Positions 61,091-64,000 of a stretch of 64,000 nucleotides of DNA are shown one piece after another. The notes beneath the pieces are model-generated. The model was given only the letters and a program-made list of their open reading frames with translations. It was not told the origin of the DNA and searched no databases. The stretch covers positions 1 through 64,000 of the forward strand of contig JACJXH010000010.1 of NCBI GenBank assembly GCA_020636745.1. Direction: 5' to 3'. How positions within the stretch are numbered: the first letter of the stretch is position 1; each line of letters starts with the position of its first letter. This stretch comes from Lentimicrobiaceae bacterium. GTDB lineage: Bacteria; Bacteroidota; Bacteroidia; Bacteroidales; Lentimicrobiaceae. A program made the position numbers and the translations under genes.

Positions 61091-62620
61091 ATGATACATT
61101 CACTCGTTAAAAATAATATCATTATCACGGCAATGCTGCTGAATACAGTTTTTTTGCCTTGCAGCAGCATTGCCCAGGGAACATATTCATTGTTGTTCCG
61201 CTGTCCTTATGACGAAATGTCAATGTCAGTTATTGAGAACAACCAACATGAATATGTTGCTGTTGGGTTCGATAACACAAAGCCATATTATGATCTTTCC
61301 GGACGCAGAGGAAAGATATGGAAATTTACTAGCCCCACTGACACTTTGACCAAGACTTATTATTTAAATGATACTTCACTTTCATTTATTCAAATTTTTC
61401 AAAATGGAGAAGGGAATTATCATGTTTTTGGTATTTACAGTTTCCCTCCTGATTTCAAAGAATATTCGATTGCTATGTTGGAATTAAACTCTGACTTTGA
61501 GATTGTTAAGCAAAAGAGCGTAGTATTACCCGACCTCAATCATCATGTTTCTGATGTTATTCGATTCTTCAACGGCTATTACTATTTATTTGGTGTTGGG
61601 CATTGGGGCGATACAGTAAAAAGTTTCGTGTTTAAAGTAGATCAGGAACTAAACCTCGTAAATTACTCATGTTTAGCTTCTCCCGCAGAAGAATCAGGTT
61701 ATTATATGGATTGTATCCTTTCACCTGATTCAACCAGGTTTTATGCGGTTGCATCTTTTCCTAGTGAAGGTGATGGGGCTTGCCATTTATTTGTTTATGA
61801 TACTGCGCTAAATTTGCTATCGGTTAAAGTTTTCCCAAAGTATTTGGACCTAAATCAGGGAATTTTTGAGGACTTTTCACATAATGTTACCATTGCAAAT
61901 TTTTCCAATAACAGGATACTTACCGCTGCTGTAATGGGCAAAATGCTTAATTGGGATCAGGAAGTCAAGATTGGATTTTCGTTCCTGGATACTACAATGC
62001 AGTGGGTACCACCACAGTATTTTGGTTCCGATGATACTACATTTTATACTGCGTATGGCCGGCCTACGTTTGCCTTCAGGAATCCTGACAGTATATTTTT
62101 TACAGGTACCAAGCGACAAATAGCCTCTTTCTTTCCACAAAATCCCAATTGGTTGATAGCGGGTGCTTTGGACTCTACTTTACAACCATATTTTATTAAT
62201 TATTATGGAGGCGATGCCTATTATCATGCCAACTCCATGCTGCTTACTTCGGATGGGGGGTATTTGATACTTGCCGACCGCTATGATAAAAACACCCAAG
62301 ACGATGAATATGATGTGTTTTTCCTGAAACTTGATAAAGATGGATTGATAACCGGGAGTGAACATCAAACTTTATGTCCACAAAAAGTTTGCGTTATAAA
62401 CCCCAATCCTTTTAATGATAATTTACAGATTGATCTGTTTATTGAAAAGGCCAGGTTATCAATTACCGATGTTTCAGGAAGAGAAGCAGCAAATATTTCG
62501 CTTTCAAAGGGAAACAACAAAATAAACACAATTTCTTTCCCGGGTGGAATATATTTTGCCCGGATAATCTCAAACAAACAACAAATGCTTCAAACAGAAA
62601 AACTAATTAAAATCAAATGA
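61091..62620 (+). CDS. T9SS type A sorting-domain protein
   Basis: A 509-residue secreted protein, start at 61091 (MIHSLVKNNIIITAMLLNT) with a signal peptide ending at SSIAQ. The body (residues 30-420) has regularly spaced beta-sheet segments and phrases such as GVGHWGDTVKSFVFKVDQEL and DGACHLFVYDTALNLLSVK, consistent with a beta-propeller of unknown substrate. The C-terminal KVCVINPNPFNDNLQIDLF to QTEKLIKIK is the T9SS type A sorting domain. Only 16 bases separate it from the preceding lipoprotein gene. It precedes the RHS remnant at 62622. Confidence 0.82.
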   Translation: MIHSLVKNNIIITAMLLNTVFLPCSSIAQGTYSLLFRCPYDEMSMSVIENNQHEYVAVGFDNTKPYYDLSGRRGKIWKFTSPTDTLTKTYYLNDTSLSFIQIFQNGEGNYHVFGIYSFPPDFKEYSIAMLELNSDFEIVKQKSVVLPDLNHHVSDVIRFFNGYYYLFGVGHWGDTVKSFVFKVDQELNLVNYSCLASPAEESGYYMDCILSPDSTRFYAVASFPSEGDGACHLFVYDTALNLLSVKVFPKYLDLNQGIFEDFSHNVTIANFSNNRILTAAVMGKMLNWDQEVKIGFSFLDTTMQWVPPQYFGSDDTTFYTAYGRPTFAFRNPDSIFFTGTKRQIASFFPQNPNWLIAGALDSTLQPYFINYYGGDAYYHANSMLLTSDGGYLILADRYDKNTQDDEYDVFFLKLDKDGLITGSEHQTLCPQKVCVINPNPFNDNLQIDLFIEKARLSITDVSGREAANISLSKGNNKINTISFPGGIYFARIISNKQQMLQTEKLIKIK

Positions 62621-62621
62621 T

Positions 62622-62771
62622 ATGAGAAAATTATTTACGCTGGTTACTATGATTTTCAGCTTGTCAATAATCGTAAATTTTTCAAACGCCCAATGTATTA
62701 AAACTTCGTGCAATGGTTCATCCAACACAGGCACCCCTGCTGCCGCGCGATTGTATCGCGTGGTTAATTAA
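62622..62771 (+). pseudogene. Short frame with a signal peptide, probable start of a broken RHS gene
   Basis: A 49-residue frame starting MRKLFTLVTMIFSLSIIVNF, then SNAQCIKTSCNGSS, ending PAAARLYRVVN with TAA at 62769. It has a convincing signal peptide but almost no mature protein. It is in the same frame as the RHS tip at 62817, and only this one stop codon lies between the two. The stop follows directly on a palindrome (62743-62763), so the frame may be the 5' end of a gene that has been shortened and interrupted. Confidence 0.45.
62743..62763. repeat. Palindrome next to the stop codon of the signal-peptide frame
   Basis: CCGCGCGAT-TGT-ATCGCGTGG: 9-bp arms, one mismatch. It encodes the last residues of the 49-codon frame and lies six bases before its TAA. 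Confidence 0.55.
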
Positions 62772-62816
62772 AAGTTATTTCATACATTTATCCTGTATTA
62801 CTTTTTGGATTCTGCC

Positions 62817-64000
62817 ATGAGTCGCAACTATAAATTTTATATCCCGCTTTTCGACCGCGGCTTCACCGGCCATGTTAAGCAGCCGTTTGGTTTGCGTATT
62901 TCAGCAAACCAATTACGGATGCTAATCCCGCAGAGGAACGAATGCGGGAAAATGTTGGATGTATTTGGTTTGATTAATATGTTGAGCAACGCGAAATCCC
63001 GCAGCGAAGCGTTAGCGGGAAATGGCAGAATGTACGACCCGGTATTGGGCCGTATGCTTTCGCCGGATAATTATGTTTCCCTGCCGGAGCATACACAAGG
63101 TTACAACCGTTACACTTATGCCTTGAATAATCCGCTTATTATAACTGATCCCAGTGGTGATAATCCTGTTTTATTGTTTATTGCATTTGCGGGTGTTTTA
63201 AACGGGGCTATGTCAGCGCAAAATGGAAATGGGTTTTTGCAGGGTTTTGCCATAGGTACTGCAACAGCTGCTTTGAGCTATGGTGTTGGAGCGGTAATTT
63301 CTGCACCAGGCACGGGATTCATTTCAGGAATGATTGGTAATGGAGTATCTGCAGCAGTTAGTGGAATGGCTACATATGGAATTAATTCAATTGTTACAGG
63401 ACAACAATTTAACTGGAAAGGTTGGGCACTAAATGTTGGTATGTCAATGGCAATGGGGGGGATATCTAAGGGTTTTGATGCAAAATCGAAAGGGTTAGAT
63501 TTTTGGACTGGACGCGGTATAGTTGAATTGAAAGGATATATCCCAAATTATCAAGGTTCTGAAACTGGTATTAACACTAATGAAGAATTATATGAATACA
63601 CGAAAAGCAACTTCCAAGGTTCAGAAGATTATGTAGAATGTACCACAATCGGTAATAGTAATAATGAATTACCTTCAAAGTATTTGGTTGACAGCGAAGG
63701 CTCTATTTATACAAGTCGAATTGAGAATGGAAAAACTGTCGATTATTATATTGCTGGGTTAACTGAGGTCGGTCATAGACATAAAGCCTCCATTTGGTTA
63801 TCTAGGAATGTTGTAAATTATACTGGCGACTTGGTTCCTGTTTTAGGTCATGAAGTTATTCATGCATATCATGGTTTTTTTGGTTTTACTGCAACTTATG
63901 GAATAAATGCAACTGAATATTTTGCACATCGTTATACTACTTTAACGTTGGGTAATTCACAAACTTACTTTGAGAATAGTATGAAACTGATGTATAGTGA
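62817..64000 (+). CDS. Truncated RHS-core protein with HExxH metallopeptidase tip (runs off the edge)
   Basis: At least 394 codons from ATG at 62817 to the window edge, with no stop. Residues 14-19 RGFTGH and 70-84 GRMYDPVLGRMLSPDN then TQGYNRYTYALNNPL and TDPSG are the RHS-repeat-associated core. Of a normal RHS protein (more than 1000 residues) only this end remains. After DPSG there is a glycine- and alanine-rich hydrophobic linker (residues about 115-220), then a variable domain with HEVIH at 345-349 and Glu367 in the following helix (ATEYFAHRY), the zinc site of a gluzincin-type metallopeptidase. RHS proteins of this build deliver C-terminal toxins. No immunity gene is visible because the window ends. 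Start is uncertain: it may have been joined to the signal peptide at 62622. Confidence 0.8.
   Translation, partial: MSRNYKFYIPLFDRGFTGHVKQPFGLRISANQLRMLIPQRNECGKMLDVFGLINMLSNAKSRSEALAGNGRMYDPVLGRMLSPDNYVSLPEHTQGYNRYTYALNNPLIITDPSGDNPVLLFIAFAGVLNGAMSAQNGNGFLQGFAIGTATAALSYGVGAVISAPGTGFISGMIGNGVSAAVSGMATYGINSIVTGQQFNWKGWALNVGMSMAMGGISKGFDAKSKGLDFWTGRGIVELKGYIPNYQGSETGINTNEELYEYTKSNFQGSEDYVECTTIGNSNNELPSKYLVDSEGSIYTSRIENGKTVDYYIAGLTEVGHRHKASIWLSRNVVNYTGDLVPVLGHEVIHAYHGFFGFTATYGINATEYFAHRYTTLTLGNSQTYFENSMKLMYS
62887..62912. repeat. Palindrome inside the RHS core
   Basis: TTGGTTTGC-GTATTTCA-GCAAACCAA, perfect 9-bp arms. It lies in the RHS coding frame between RGFTGH and the first CCCGC palindrome, replacing residues that are absent in usual RHS cores. 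Confidence 0.7.
62926..62949. repeat. Palindrome with TCCCGC arms, copy 1
   Basis: TCCCGC-AGAGGAACGAAT-GCGGGA, 24 bases, in frame in the RHS core. It and the copy at 62997 share the arms and a centre of 12 bases that differ, so they belong to one family. Confidence 0.75.
62997..63020. repeat. Palindrome with TCCCGC arms, copy 2
   Basis: TCCCGC-AGCGAAGCGTTA-GCGGGA, 24 bases, in frame between FGLINM and NGRMYDP of the RHS core, where normal RHS cores have no extra residues. Confidence 0.75.

Noticed and set aside
1..64000. tRNA, rRNA, tmRNA or riboswitch
   Set aside because: None recognised by eye. A covariance search (for example tRNAscan-SE, Rfam) would be decisive.

Overview
The window is about 64 kb of a Bacteroidota chromosome, most likely from the Bacteroidales or a nearby lineage. 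The signs are four secreted proteins with C-terminal type IX secretion (T9SS type A) sorting domains, many lipoproteins, a TonB-dependent receptor with a carboxypeptidase-like N-terminal domain, promoters that resemble TAnnTTTG, and families typical of the phylum (DUF4492 beside cydAB, DUF4159, LytTR/His-kinase pairs). No rRNA or tRNA gene and no CRISPR spacer array was recognised. Most genes between 11 and 54 kb lie on the minus strand.

Region by region. 1-4 kb: edge of a CRISPR-Cas locus on the minus strand, with two different Cas6 endoribonucleases, a WYL regulator, a HIRAN-domain protein, a REP-associated transposase (RAYT) carrying its own palindrome in its reading frame, and the first 74 residues of a probable Cas5-like protein cut by the window edge. 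4-11.4 kb: accessory DNA with an esterase, a T9SS protein, 21-bp minisatellites, an isolated cysteine-rich lipoprotein in what looks like an integron-style cassette, two 173-bp direct repeats, a methyltransferase, a truncated gene and an IS200/IS605-like transposase surrounded by deleted relatives. 11.4-34.6 kb: core-type genes (KatG, AbgT-family transporter, LytS/LytTR-type two-component pair, DUF2059, OmpA-like protein, hybrid histidine kinase, LUD protein, hydroxyisobutyrate-dehydrogenase-like enzyme, Kef-type antiporter, DUF4159, RsmE). 34.6-38.3 kb: a large sortilin/BNR-repeat T9SS protein. 38.5-41.6 kb: cytochrome bd oxidase operon with two small membrane proteins. 42.5-48.1 kb: a complete seven-gene Mrp/Mnh Na+/H+ antiporter operon. 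48.2-54 kb: acetyl-CoA synthetase and a pyrophosphate-type PEP carboxykinase. 54.3-59.5 kb: a four-gene outer-membrane uptake locus (two paralogous lipoproteins, a TonB-dependent receptor, a sulfite-oxidase-fold protein without its metal-binding cysteine). 60-64 kb: accessory DNA with a lipoprotein, a T9SS protein and a drastically shortened RHS gene whose C-terminal domain carries an HExxH metallopeptidase motif.

Functionally, the cyd, Mrp, acs and PPi-PEPCK genes describe an organism that respires at low oxygen, keeps a sodium/proton balance and handles acetate and C3/C4 interconversion without spending nucleotide triphosphate. KatG adds peroxide defence.

The most unusual theme is short palindromic elements sitting inside protein-coding genes without breaking them, seen at both ends of the window: one in the RAYT gene, and three in the RHS tip plus one at the stop codon of the preceding short reading frame. 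The best candidates for something undescribed are the RHS/HExxH polymorphic-toxin-like tip, the Cas6-HIRAN-Cas6 arrangement, and the cassette-borne cysteine-repeat lipoprotein. All calls come from reading the sequence by eye. No database search was run.
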